DNA of 64,000 nucleotides from CAYOSU01 sp964541255 (GTDB taxonomy: Bacteria; Bacillota; Clostridia; Christensenellales; CAMQZB01), in assembly GCA_964541255.1 (NCBI GenBank), contig CAZIPL010000002.1, positions 13,346-77,345 of the forward strand, in the 5' to 3' direction. Positions within the stretch are counted from its first letter, which is position 1. Each line of letters opens with the position of its first letter. Of the stretch, positions 33,796 to 42,423 are shown one piece after another. The notes beneath the pieces were generated by a model. That model saw only the letters and a list, made by a program, of their open reading frames with translations. It was not told the origin of the DNA and did not search any database. Made by a program: the position numbers and the translations under genes.

Positions 33796-33823
33796 GCCGC
33801 CGCGTTATTTTTTGTGCGACGGC
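33796..33823 (-). terminator. Possible terminator of the AraC gene
   Basis: GCCGCCGC (33796-33803) pairs with GCGACGGC (33816-33823) with one G-T pair. On the minus strand it is followed by TTCGTTATTTTTG, 20 bp past the AraC stop. Confidence 0.45.
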
Positions 33824-33841
33824 GTAGTGACAATATTTGAA

Positions 33842-34789
33842 TTATAGATTTTCGAGCAAGCCCTCGTCCGCTTCGTAATTTTTTATGAGCTCCAAGTTTT
33901 TGCTTGGGGAATAGGTATATTCGAAAGCGTGCTTCGAAAGCATTCTTTCTTCTGCGTCCTCGGGGTTTTCGGCATACTTTGCTTTGAATTTTTTTGGCGA
34001 AAGACCGTATTCCGTTTCAAACGCTTTATATAAATATCTCATATCGGAAAAGCCCGACTCGGTGCAAATATCGCCGAGTTTTTTCTTTTCCGAAAGAAGA
34101 AGCGTTATGGCGTTATTGAGCCTTATCGACGTAACGTAATCTTGGAACGTTACGTGCAAAGAGTCCTTAACGAAATGCGACGCATAGAAAAGCGAGAGAT
34201 TTTCTTTGTCGGCAAAGTCTTGCAAGAGAAGTTTTTCGGCAAAACCGTTGTCTACGAATTCGATTAGGCGATTGAGTCTTGCGATTTTTTCGTTTTGAAC
34301 TTTACCGTCCTTTGTCGTAGTATGCTTCGCGCTCGTCAAAAGAAGATATATAAAGTCGTTGAAAAGCGCGGCGCAATGGAAGTTGCGATATTTTTCGTTC
34401 GAATAGTAAGCTTTTGCTAACGATAAGAAAAGGTATCTCAAATCCTCGTAAAAGTCGTTGGCGTCGCTTATTACGGTCTTATTGAAAAGCACTTTTTCGC
34501 CGTCTTTCAACGTACCGTCAAACAGCGATTTATTTAGCTCGATCGAAAGAAGCGTAACGCCTTTCCCGTCGGTTTTGATCTCGTGGGGGAGATCGTGATT
34601 AAAAATCGCGAAGTCGCCTTTTCTTACCGAGAACTCGCCTTTAGCGGTGATTGCGGTCATTTCGCCGTCGAGAACGAAGTTTATTTCGAGCTGTTCGTGC
34701 GCGTGCAAAGTGTTATAGAACACTTTTTTGAGCGTCGGCTTTGGTATGTTAAGTTGCACGTTGTCTTTTGTTTCTAATACTTTTTCCAT
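33842..34789 (-). CDS. AraC family transcriptional regulator
   Basis: A 315-aa AraC-type regulator. The cupin N-terminus includes YNTLHAHEQLEINFVLDGEM and VRKGDFAIFNHDLPHEIK. The C-terminal HTH pair is LQDFADKENLSLFYASHFV and LGDICTESGFSDMRYLYKAFE. The last 40 residues after KFKAKYAENPED extend beyond the usual end. It is followed by a terminator-like hairpin and lies 71 bp downstream of the (p)ppGpp synthetase gene. Effector and targets are unknown. Confidence 0.85.
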   Translation of the reverse strand: MEKVLETKDNVQLNIPKPTLKKVFYNTLHAHEQLEINFVLDGEMTAITAKGEFSVRKGDFAIFNHDLPHEIKTDGKGVTLLSIELNKSLFDGTLKDGEKVLFNKTVISDANDFYEDLRYLFLSLAKAYYSNEKYRNFHCAALFNDFIYLLLTSAKHTTTKDGKVQNEKIARLNRLIEFVDNGFAEKLLLQDFADKENLSLFYASHFVKDSLHVTFQDYVTSIRLNNAITLLLSEKKKLGDICTESGFSDMRYLYKAFETEYGLSPKKFKAKYAENPEDAEERMLSKHAFEYTYSPSKNLELIKNYEADEGLLENL

Positions 34790-34860
34790 TCTTTTTATTT
34801 CCTATTTTTTCTTTTTGTTTTTTGATTTTTATGCATTTGCAAAAACTGACTTTTGCTTTT

Positions 34861-35682
34861 TTATTCGAGAGGCATATCCATTCTGCTGAATCTATCGAGT
34901 AAATCGTCTTCTTCGCTTTGGATATTTGCCATACGCTCGATTTCGTTTCGGATATTCAGCATTTCGAAATCCGTTTCGTTGATTACTTCCGCGCAAGCTT
35001 TAAGTCTTGAGATGACGTCGCTTTGCTTGGGAAGAGCTTGCTTATATTTGAGCTGATGCTCCAAGCTTGCCCAAAAATCCATTGCGATTGTACGTATTTG
35101 CACTTCGACTTTCACTTTCTTTTTATATTCTGCAAAAAAGACGGGCACCTCGACGATAAGGTGTAAGCTTCTATAACCGCTCTCTTTCGGGCTTTGAATA
35201 TAGTCCTTTTTGGTAATCAAGGTGATGTCGTCTTGCTTGAGCAGTGCGTCGGCAAGTGTATATATGTCATCGACGTACGAGCAAATGATTCTTACTCCCG
35301 CAACGTCGCGAATGTTTTCTTCGATTGCTTCCATCGAAAAAGGAAGTCCCATACGAGAGAGTTTCTCCGCGATACTCGAAGTACGCTTCAAGCGCGTCTG
35401 AATTCCCGTGATGGGATTTCTTTTATAGCGAATTTTGAATTCGGTATTCAAAACTTCGAATTTCGTGCGGATTTCCTTTATCGCACAGTTATATCTCATC
35501 ATCAGCTCTTTATATTCGACTAACGTCCCCATTGCGTGCTTTGTGTGATTCATCAGTCTATTGAAAGACGCTTCCGTAACGGCGGGAACGCCTATCGAAC
35601 GTGAAGACGGGTCGTTTGTCGAGTCTTTGATCCATTGGTCAATGTCGTTAAAATCGAGTGAATCCGTCCTATCGTCTTGCAT
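34861..35682 (-). CDS. Small alarmone synthetase (RelQ/YjbM-type (p)ppGpp synthetase)
   Basis: Transfers pyrophosphate from ATP to GDP or GTP, making (p)ppGpp. The synthetase core has TGIQTRLKRTSSIAEKLSR, the IRDVAGVRIICSYVDDIYTL segment, PKESGYRSLHLIVEVP and EVQIRTIAMDFWASLEHQLKYK, the last being diagnostic for RelA/SpoT synthetases. There is no HD hydrolase domain, so it is a stand-alone synthetase. At 273 aa it carries about 50 extra N-terminal residues relative to RelQ. AGGAGG precedes ATG 35682. Confidence 0.9.
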   Translation of the reverse strand: MQDDRTDSLDFNDIDQWIKDSTNDPSSRSIGVPAVTEASFNRLMNHTKHAMGTLVEYKELMMRYNCAIKEIRTKFEVLNTEFKIRYKRNPITGIQTRLKRTSSIAEKLSRMGLPFSMEAIEENIRDVAGVRIICSYVDDIYTLADALLKQDDITLITKKDYIQSPKESGYRSLHLIVEVPVFFAEYKKKVKVEVQIRTIAMDFWASLEHQLKYKQALPKQSDVISRLKACAEVINETDFEMLNIRNEIERMANIQSEEDDLLDRFSRMDMPLE

Positions 35683-36135
35683 TTATCGTTCCTCCTATCA
35701 TTTTTTGTCTTTGGCAAATGCATAACTTTTTTTCAAAGTATTAAAAAGCTATATCAAGTATCAAAAGTATAGCAAAAAAATGCACTTCAAACAAGCGAAA
35801 GAGGAGGTTTTTGAGATAATCACATAACTTTACAGCAAATTAGTCAAAGAATCCGTAAAGCGGATTTGTTATGTGGCGCAAAAAGCGTTTTGATTTAGCT
35901 TGTTTTATATAAACGCTTGAAAAAGTTTTATCGACAGTAAAAAACTTGACTTTTATGGAGAGCGGCGAACGTGTTTTTAGGAGCGTTGCAACTAAAAGTT
36001 GTGCATAAAAAAAGTAGTTTGTTTTATTGCTTAACTTGGGATTATGTAAATATATATTGACGATGTTTGATATAAACATCATAAAGGGTTTAAGCTTTTA
36101 AGTTTATTTCCGTTCGGAAGTTTTTGTTGCGGAGT
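35683..36135. other. AT-rich intergenic region without a recognisable gene
   Basis: Between the alarmone synthetase and the ABC exporter promoter I see no supported gene. A perfect GATGTTT-N5-AAACATC palindrome lies at 36062-36080, in a weak TTGACG-17-CATAAA promoter-like context that faces right. Confidence 0.4.
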
Positions 36136-36205
36136 GATACCTTTTTTCGAATATGTTTCATTTGCTTTGTCGCATATTGATTTTCCGATTTTTCGGATTT
36201 ATAAT
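36136..36205 (+). promoter_or_regulatory. Promoter of the ABC exporter with a shared upstream element
   Basis: TTGATT (36177-36182), 17 bp and TATAAT (36200-36205). Upstream, GATAC (36136) is followed 15 bp on by ATATGTTTCA (36151), and the -35 begins 41 bp after GATAC. The same arrangement occurs at 43772 and 48119, also 41 bp before the -35 boxes. Confidence 0.75.
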
Positions 36206-36215
36206 ATACATATTT

Positions 36216-36229
36216 GGATGCTTATCCAT
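36216..36229 (+). promoter_or_regulatory. Candidate operator TGGAT-N4-ATCCA
   Basis: A perfect 5+4+5 palindrome (TGGAT, GCTT, ATCCA) begins 10 bp after the -10 box. It has the same length and placement as GATAC-N4-GTATC at the MBL promoter but a different sequence, suggesting a related TetR-type repressor. Confidence 0.45.
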
Positions 36230-36377
36230 TGAAATTACACCCGATTGAGCCTAAAAGCCGTCTTTTTGCGGATTTTCAAATCTTTACTTTAAAGACCTAA
36301 AAAAGATTTTAAGGCACTCTCATTTCAACGGATATGTGTCGTGTTATTTGAAACAAAAATACATAAAGGAGAAAAAT

Positions 36378-38138
36378 ATGGCAACAAAAGTCAAAAAGAA
36401 AAAAGCTAAAAAGCTTCCGAAAAACGACTTTTTGAAAATGACGCACTTCATCAAGTTCCCATGGTTTTTGATTATTCTTGCGTCGATCTCGGCTGTTGTG
36501 GGAAGCGTCGTTACGGGTAAAGTTCCGGATGTAACGAGTACGCTTTTCGACGGCAATTTCGAAGTATCGAAGCTTTGGTCGGTTTTGGGGACGCTTCTTC
36601 TTTCCGTCGCGATAAGCCTTATCGCATACACTTTCAGAGTATATGCGGAGTCTAAATCGACCCTCATTACGAGGAATCGCATTTGGGAAAGAATCATGAA
36701 TTCGAAAACGTCTTATTTCGAATTTACCGATCCTACTTCTACGCTTAACTTCGTAACGGTAGACGCGCAGACGGTCGGTGCGGGTATGACGGAGCTTTTC
36801 ATATATATTCCGCAAATGGCGACCCTTTTGATAGTCGCTATCGCGCAGGTGTTTTCTTATAGCACAAAGTTCATTCCCGCGATACTTTTGATGCTCCCGA
36901 TGCACGTTGTATATTTCTTCATTATGGCGAAATGGCAGACGAGAGTTTCGAAAGAAATCGAAATCGAGACGGGACTTTTGACGGCATATTTAGCGGAAAG
37001 AATTAAAAATCTTCCTCTTATCAAGGCGTTCTGCACTCAACCCGTCGAGTCCGTAAACGGCAAAATCGCCGCAGAAAAGCTTTATAAGCTCAATATTCAA
37101 TACTATGAATTGACGGTTGTTAATGCCGTTTATCAGGTTATGACGCCGATAGTCGGCACGGTCATCGCGGTTATTTACGGCGGAAGCTTGCTTAAAGCGG
37201 GAGAAATCACCGTTCCGAATTTCGTCGCGCTAATAACCTACATGGCGTCGATAAATTCCGTAATCATGGTCGTTGCGATAGTATACGTATTCGTCAAGGC
37301 TTTCCATGGAACGACTTATCGTCTTGCGAGATTGTTCGAGTCGGAGCCCGAAGAAATCGATGAAAAGGTAGGCGAAACAAACGTTCAAAACGGCGATATA
37401 GCGTTTAAGGACATAACGTTCGGATATGGAAAGAAAGAGAATGTTATCGAAAACGTATCGTTCAGCGTTCCGCAAGGAAAAATCACAGCTCTCGTAGGAC
37501 CGTCGGGAAGCGGCAAAACGACTTTAATCAAACTACTCGAAAGATTGTACGCTCCGAAATCGGGAGAAATCACGATTGGCGGCAGAAACATCGACGAATA
37601 TAACGTTCAAAGCTTCAGAAGAAAAATCGCGTACGTAATTCAGGACGCGGGAATATTCAGCGGAAAAATCAGAGAAAGCTTCTGCTACGGCGTAGAAAGA
37701 GTTGTGTCTGACGAGGAATTGAGAAATGTTGCCGAAAAGGTCGGATTGTTGGAATACATTGACTCGTTACCCAACGGCTTCGACACCGAGCTTGCTTATT
37801 GGGGATCGTCCCTTTCGGGCGGACAGAGACAGCGTATCGTTATAGCAAGAGCGCTTTTGAGAACGGATTCCGACGTATTCATTTTCGACGAACCTACAAG
37901 CGCACTCGATCCCGAAACCGCAAACGACATCACGAAGCTTATTTTCGAAGACTTCGAGAATAAGACGATAATCATAATTTCTCACGAGCTTAGATTTATC
38001 GCTAAATCCGACAATATCGTCGTCATCAAAAAGGGCGAGCTTCTCGGAGAGGGCGAGCACGAAAAGCTTATGGCAACATGCGACGTATATTGCGACCTTG
38101 TCGAAGAACAAAGCTACAAGGAGGTATTCGGCAAATGA
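36378..38138 (+). CDS. ABC transporter, fused permease and ATPase, subunit A
   Basis: A 586-aa exporter half with an N-terminal six-helix membrane domain and a C-terminal ATPase. Motifs are Walker A GPSGSGKTT, signature SLSGGQRQRIVIARAL, Walker B VFIFDEPTSALD and the H-loop IIISHE. The ATG at 36378 has AAAGGAG upstream; earlier in-frame starts lack a site. It overlaps the next gene as ATGA, so the two form a heterodimeric exporter. The Walker B glutamate is intact. Substrate unknown. Confidence 0.93.
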   Translation: MATKVKKKKAKKLPKNDFLKMTHFIKFPWFLIILASISAVVGSVVTGKVPDVTSTLFDGNFEVSKLWSVLGTLLLSVAISLIAYTFRVYAESKSTLITRNRIWERIMNSKTSYFEFTDPTSTLNFVTVDAQTVGAGMTELFIYIPQMATLLIVAIAQVFSYSTKFIPAILLMLPMHVVYFFIMAKWQTRVSKEIEIETGLLTAYLAERIKNLPLIKAFCTQPVESVNGKIAAEKLYKLNIQYYELTVVNAVYQVMTPIVGTVIAVIYGGSLLKAGEITVPNFVALITYMASINSVIMVVAIVYVFVKAFHGTTYRLARLFESEPEEIDEKVGETNVQNGDIAFKDITFGYGKKENVIENVSFSVPQGKITALVGPSGSGKTTLIKLLERLYAPKSGEITIGGRNIDEYNVQSFRRKIAYVIQDAGIFSGKIRESFCYGVERVVSDEELRNVAEKVGLLEYIDSLPNGFDTELAYWGSSLSGGQRQRIVIARALLRTDSDVFIFDEPTSALDPETANDITKLIFEDFENKTIIIISHELRFIAKSDNIVVIKKGELLGEGEHEKLMATCDVYCDLVEEQSYKEVFGK

Positions 38139-39922
38139 AAAACAGAAAGAACGATAAAAAGTCAAACGGCAATACTGTTTTCGAAACAAAGCCGAGAATC
38201 ACGGTAGACGTCGATAAAGTAGGTTTTTTCCAGCTTTTCGATATATATAAAGGGGTAAAAATCCCTTGGTTATTGCTTGTTATAGGCTTGATTATTTATA
38301 TCACGGTGGCGGTTTTGAACCTTAACGTCGCGACTTTTTCGGGCGATATGATCGATGCGTCGGGCGCTGTTCCGACCGACCAGCTTGTCAAATATATCGT
38401 ATCCGCAGTTGTTATCTGCATTTTGACGGGCGTATATATGATGCTTACGGGTATTGCGTATTCGAAGATTATTCTCGGGGTCAGAACAAAGCTTTGGGAT
38501 AAGGTCATGAAGATAAAGCAAAAGACTTATGACGCAGACGGAGGCGAATCGCTCGTTTCCCGTGTCGTTCAGGACTGCGAATATGCGTGCAAATACTTCG
38601 AAATCACGCTCTCTATCATTGCAACGCTTGTATCTACCGTGATATACGTCGTAGGAATGTATAAGCTTAGTGCTAAGCTTTCCAATTACGTTTTGATTTT
38701 CATCCCCGTAAGTATACTTCTCGGATGGGGTTACTCGGTGCTTAAGTTCATTATGGCGGCAAAATATCAAGGACTTATCGCAAAATCGACGGCTTATCTT
38801 GTCGAAAGAACGAAAGACCTTACTCTTATCAAAACTTGCAACGCGCAAAACAGAGAAATTGCCGAAGGTCAGAGATACTTCGTCGAGCAATACGACGTTC
38901 AGTTCAAGATCGGAATGGTGCAAAACCTTTCCACAATGATAAACGAACTTCTCAACCTTATCTCTATTATAATCCCGTTCGTTGTCGGTGCGGCACTGTT
39001 TTCGGCGGGCGAAGTTACGCTCGGCGCGATAGTTTCGCTTAGCGGACTTTTCGGCAACGTCAAGACGTCGTTCAACAACCTTATCACCAATGTAGGTTTA
39101 TATAAAGAAGCAAACGGCGCGCTTGCAAGAGTTAAAAAGGTTCTCGAATACGAAGAAGAAGCTCTCGATGAGGGAGAATCGTTAGGCGGAGCGGTTTCGG
39201 ATATCGAATTCAATAATGTCGATTTCAGATACACCGCGGATAAGAATATTTTGAATCAGCTTTCTTTCCATATTCCTAAGAATAAAGTTACGGCGATTGT
39301 CGGAACGAACGGCTCGGGCAAAACTACGACGATTAAGCTTATTGACAGACTTTATGAACCTAACGATGGCGTGATTTATTACGGCGGCGTCGATGCGAGA
39401 AAATATTCGCTCAAGTCTTGGCGTGATAAATTCTGTCTTATCGCGCAAGGCTCTCCCATGATGGCGGGAACCATTCGCGAGAATATTTGCTACGGAAAAG
39501 AAAACGTCTCGGAAGAAAGACTTATGGAAGTTGCGAAGCTTTCGCACGTATGGGATTTCGTCAAGGATCTCCCCGACGGCTTCGATTCTTATGTGGCGCC
39601 CGGCGGAAATAACTTCTCGGGCGGACAAAAACAGTGCATCGCGATCGCAAGAGCGATGATGAGCGATAAGGAATATTTGGTTCTCGACGAGGCGACGAGC
39701 AATCTCGATATAAGAAGAGAACACGATGTTTTGGCGGCGGTCAATACTTTTGCCAAAGACAGAACGACCGTTATCATTGCACATTCTCTTGCCGCAGTTA
39801 AGAACGCAGATCACGTTATAGTAATCAAAAACGGCGTTTTAGAAAGCGAGGGCGAACCGTCGATTATTCTCAATCAAACGGATAATTACCTTGCCAAGAT
39901 GATGAATAGAGCTAACGTATAA
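38135..39922 (+). CDS. ABC transporter, fused permease and ATPase, subunit B
   Basis: The partner subunit of the exporter at 36378, 595 aa from ATG 38135, which has AAGGAGG upstream and overlaps the previous stop. Motifs are Walker A GTNGSGKTT, signature NFSGGQKQCIAIARAM, Walker B YLVLDEATSNLD and H-loop VIIAHSL. The signature reads QKQ-C where most have QKQR. The catalytic glutamates of both subunits look canonical, so neither ATP site is obviously degenerate. A terminator follows at 40056. Confidence 0.93.
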   Translation: MKNRKNDKKSNGNTVFETKPRITVDVDKVGFFQLFDIYKGVKIPWLLLVIGLIIYITVAVLNLNVATFSGDMIDASGAVPTDQLVKYIVSAVVICILTGVYMMLTGIAYSKIILGVRTKLWDKVMKIKQKTYDADGGESLVSRVVQDCEYACKYFEITLSIIATLVSTVIYVVGMYKLSAKLSNYVLIFIPVSILLGWGYSVLKFIMAAKYQGLIAKSTAYLVERTKDLTLIKTCNAQNREIAEGQRYFVEQYDVQFKIGMVQNLSTMINELLNLISIIIPFVVGAALFSAGEVTLGAIVSLSGLFGNVKTSFNNLITNVGLYKEANGALARVKKVLEYEEEALDEGESLGGAVSDIEFNNVDFRYTADKNILNQLSFHIPKNKVTAIVGTNGSGKTTTIKLIDRLYEPNDGVIYYGGVDARKYSLKSWRDKFCLIAQGSPMMAGTIRENICYGKENVSEERLMEVAKLSHVWDFVKDLPDGFDSYVAPGGNNFSGGQKQCIAIARAMMSDKEYLVLDEATSNLDIRREHDVLAAVNTFAKDRTTVIIAHSLAAVKNADHVIVIKNGVLESEGEPSIILNQTDNYLAKMMNRANV

Positions 39923-40055
39923 TGCGTGCGGCTATATTTGATTTAGGGATTTGCAAGTCATAATTCCTAAGGACTCATTTTAGGGGGTTGTTTGGATTTA
40001 AATATTTAAAACTGCAATAAAATCTCATTATAGATTTTTTCTCCTTGAGTAAAAG

Positions 40056-40084
40056 AAGCTTCCTTAAAAAGGGAGCTTTCTTTT
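40056..40084 (+). terminator. Rho-independent terminator of the ABC exporter operon
   Basis: AAGCTTCCTT (40056-40065) pairs with AAGGGAGCTT (40069-40078) with one G-T pair, followed by TCTTTTTT. The bases from 39923 to 40248 hold no gene. Confidence 0.8.
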
Positions 40085-40248
40085 TTGTCAAAAAAAAGGA
40101 AAAACAAAAAGCTCGTAATTTAATAAAGCGTAATTATACTATTAAAGCATAAGATGCATATTTTTGAACGAAAAACATAATTGTTTTGAAAATTTGGCGG
40201 CAAATATGTCGCTTTTTCGATACTTTTTATTTATATTTATCAAATACG

Positions 40249-40277
40249 TTGAAAAAATAGTTTCGATGTGATAAAAT
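40249..40277 (+). promoter_or_regulatory. Promoter of the apbE operon, leading to a leaderless start
   Basis: TTGAAA (40249-40254), 17 bp and TAAAAT (40272-40277). The expected transcription start, about 7 bp after the -10, coincides with the ATG at 40284, and no Shine-Dalgarno site is present. The gene may be translated from a leaderless mRNA. Confidence 0.6.
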
Positions 40278-40283
40278 TATCAT

Positions 40284-41450
40284 ATGCAAAAAGTGAGTGC
40301 TGTTTTATCTTTAATATTGGTTCTTGTTCTTTTGTCTGCTTGCGGAAAGTCGGACAATTTCCGCTATAAAAGAGACGTCGAAACGTTCAATACATCGTCG
40401 CTTTTATATCTATACGGCGATTTCGAAAATCGTGAAACGGAATCCGATCTTGAAAATTGCTGGGCGAAAATCGAGGAAGAACTTGAAAAAATAGAAAATG
40501 CCGTGTCGGTTGAAATCGAATCCTCTGACGTATATAGATTTAATAACGCATCTTGCGGCGAAAAGGTTCTTGTTTCGGAAACGACTGCGAAAATATTTGA
40601 AATTGCTAAAAAAATATACGAGAAAAGCGGCGGGAAGTACGATCCGACGGTTTTCCCTTTGGTAGATTTATGGGGATTTTCGCCAAGATTCTTCGAAAAC
40701 TATGAAATGTCTGAGCCTTATGACAGAAAGAAAAGCTCGAACGGAGCTATCGAGCTTCCCGATTCGAAGTATGTCGAAGCGTTCAAAAGCCTTGTAGGGT
40801 TCGATAAAATCGTTTTGACGAAAGAAAACGGCGAGTATTATTTGACGAAAAACATAAAATCCGTCGTCGTTGACGGAGTGGAGTATCAAGCCAAAATCGA
40901 TTTCGGCGGAATAGCGAAAGGCTATGCGACGGACGTTGCGCTTGAAATAATGAAAGAATACGGCTTTTACGAGGGGTATTTTTCGTGCGGAACGAGTAGT
41001 ATTGCCTTTTTGGAAAACGGAGGGAACAGCGCGAAAGACAAATGCTTCGAGCTGTCGATAAGAAAACCTCGAACGACAAGCGAAAACGGTAGCGCGTATG
41101 CGTCCGTTGCGGTCAAAAACGTTTGCGTTTCGACAAGCGGCGATTATGAAAGATATTACGAAATCGACGGAGTCAGATATTGCCACATAATCGATCCCGA
41201 AACGTGCTGTCCGATTGACGGCGAAAAAGAATCGTATATTATGAGCGTAACGCTTATCGGCGAAAGCGCGGCGGAGCTTGACGGCCTTTCGACGGCTGTC
41301 ATGACTATGACTCTTAACGAGGCGAAAAGCTTTTTGAAAAAGAACGGAATAGACGGCGTAATCGCATATTGCGAAAATGGCGAATACTTGGTATATTCGA
41401 CAATTTCAAATAAAACGGAAATCAAAGACGGAAATTATATACTTAGATAG
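40284..41450 (+). CDS. apbE: ApbE-family FAD:protein FMN transferase (lipoprotein)
   Basis: Attaches FMN from FAD to threonine or serine of target proteins outside the membrane. A lipoprotein signal precedes Cys20 in LLSACGK. The ApbE domain includes SGGKYDPTVFPLVDLWGF, the KIDFGGIAKGYATDVALEIM motif, and VCVSTSGDYERYYEIDGVRYCHIIDPETCCPID, followed by LDGLSTAVMTM with the magnesium-binding Asp region. The length of 388 aa fits the family. It is the first gene of a three-gene unit with a NusG-II protein and a Gx transporter. Confidence 0.9.
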   Translation: MQKVSAVLSLILVLVLLSACGKSDNFRYKRDVETFNTSSLLYLYGDFENRETESDLENCWAKIEEELEKIENAVSVEIESSDVYRFNNASCGEKVLVSETTAKIFEIAKKIYEKSGGKYDPTVFPLVDLWGFSPRFFENYEMSEPYDRKKSSNGAIELPDSKYVEAFKSLVGFDKIVLTKENGEYYLTKNIKSVVVDGVEYQAKIDFGGIAKGYATDVALEIMKEYGFYEGYFSCGTSSIAFLENGGNSAKDKCFELSIRKPRTTSENGSAYASVAVKNVCVSTSGDYERYYEIDGVRYCHIIDPETCCPIDGEKESYIMSVTLIGESAAELDGLSTAVMTMTLNEAKSFLKKNGIDGVIAYCENGEYLVYSTISNKTEIKDGNYILR

Positions 41451-41455
41451 TTTTT

Positions 41456-41914
41456 ATGAAAAAAAGCGACGGAGACAAAAATAGTTTATTTTTTAAGAAA
41501 GGCGATATAATAATTTACGCCCTTGTTTTCGTTGCTATTATTCTTTCGTTTTTGCCTATTGTTATGTCAAAAAGCGGCGAGATAGATGTCGTTGTCGTCA
41601 CGGATTTAGAGAAAAACTCGGAAATTTTTTCTTACTCTGTTGCAAGCGGCGAATATACTTATGACGAAAGGCTTGTTATGGTTGAAAAAACCGACGGCGC
41701 TCTTGTTGTTACGATAGAAAAAGGTGATAAAAAAAACGTTCTTGTCGTAGAAAAAAACGGCGAGACGTATATGAAAGAAGCCAACTGCTCGATAAACGCG
41801 GATTGCGTGCATAGCGACAAAATAACGAAGTCAAACGATGCGATAATATGTCTTCCGCATAAGCTCGAAGTGGTCGGGAAAGGAAGCGAAGAGGGGGAAA
41901 TCATAATCGGATGA
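41456..41914 (+). CDS. Membrane-anchored NusG domain II protein
   Basis: A 152-aa protein with one N-terminal membrane helix (IIYALVFVAIILSFLPIVM) and an external beta domain ending in NCSINADCVHSDKI and IICLPHKLEVVG, the hallmark of NusG domain II proteins. These often accompany ApbE and Gx-transporter genes, where they are thought to take part in extracytosolic flavin or electron-transfer systems. It starts 6 bp after apbE and overlaps the next gene by 4 bp. Confidence 0.8.
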   Translation: MKKSDGDKNSLFFKKGDIIIYALVFVAIILSFLPIVMSKSGEIDVVVVTDLEKNSEIFSYSVASGEYTYDERLVMVEKTDGALVVTIEKGDKKNVLVVEKNGETYMKEANCSINADCVHSDKITKSNDAIICLPHKLEVVGKGSEEGEIIIG

Positions 41915-42414
41915 AAAAGCTCTCGTCAAAAAAAATCGCATTGCTTGGAATTTTGACTGCGCTTGCGCTTATTTCATATCTTTTAGAAGGACTTTTGCCG
42001 CCGCTTTTTATTCCCGGAGCCAAAATAGGCATATCGAACGTATTCACTTTGCTTTGCATCTGCCTTGTGTCGCCTTTTAGCGGTGTAGTACTAATAATCG
42101 TTCGAACGGTGCTTGCAAGCTTAATCGCAGGCTCGATTTCTTCGCTTATATATAGCTTTTTGGCAGGACTTACGGCGACAATATTTATGGCTGTTGTGTT
42201 CAAGCTTTTTAGAGAAAAGCTTTCGCTTATTTCGATATCTATAGGCGGCGCGGTTATTCATAACGCCGTGCAGCTTCTGATATACTTTTGGCTGACGGGA
42301 TCTGAATTTGTGATTTCGTATTTGCCTTATCTTGTGTTAATCGGTATATTTTCGGGTGCAATTGTCGGTTTTTTAACGGCGATTATCTATAAATACAAAG
42401 AAAAAATCATTTAG
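41911..42414 (+). CDS. Gx-transporter / heptaprenyl diphosphate synthase component I-like membrane protein
   Basis: A 167-aa membrane protein with five or six helices: ALLGILTALALISYLLEGLLP, then GAKIGISNVFTLLCI, and SLIYSFLAGLTATIFMAVVF, as in the Gx transporter family (often named hepS-like component I). Its genes usually sit next to ApbE and NusG-II genes. Role is probably transport or quinone-related; unproven. It starts by ATGA overlap with the preceding gene, and the Gfo/Idh gene follows after 9 bp. Confidence 0.75.
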   Translation: MKKLSSKKIALLGILTALALISYLLEGLLPPLFIPGAKIGISNVFTLLCICLVSPFSGVVLIIVRTVLASLIAGSISSLIYSFLAGLTATIFMAVVFKLFREKLSLISISIGGAVIHNAVQLLIYFWLTGSEFVISYLPYLVLIGIFSGAIVGFLTAIIYKYKEKII

Positions 42415-42423
42415 GAGAAGACT

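Noticed and set aside
34583..34777. Short plus-strand frames inside the AraC gene
   Set aside because: Shadows of the regulator gene on the other strand.
35840..36082. An 80-codon minus-strand open frame between the alarmone synthetase and exporter genes
   Set aside because: No ribosome site and a composition typical of AT-rich intergenic DNA.
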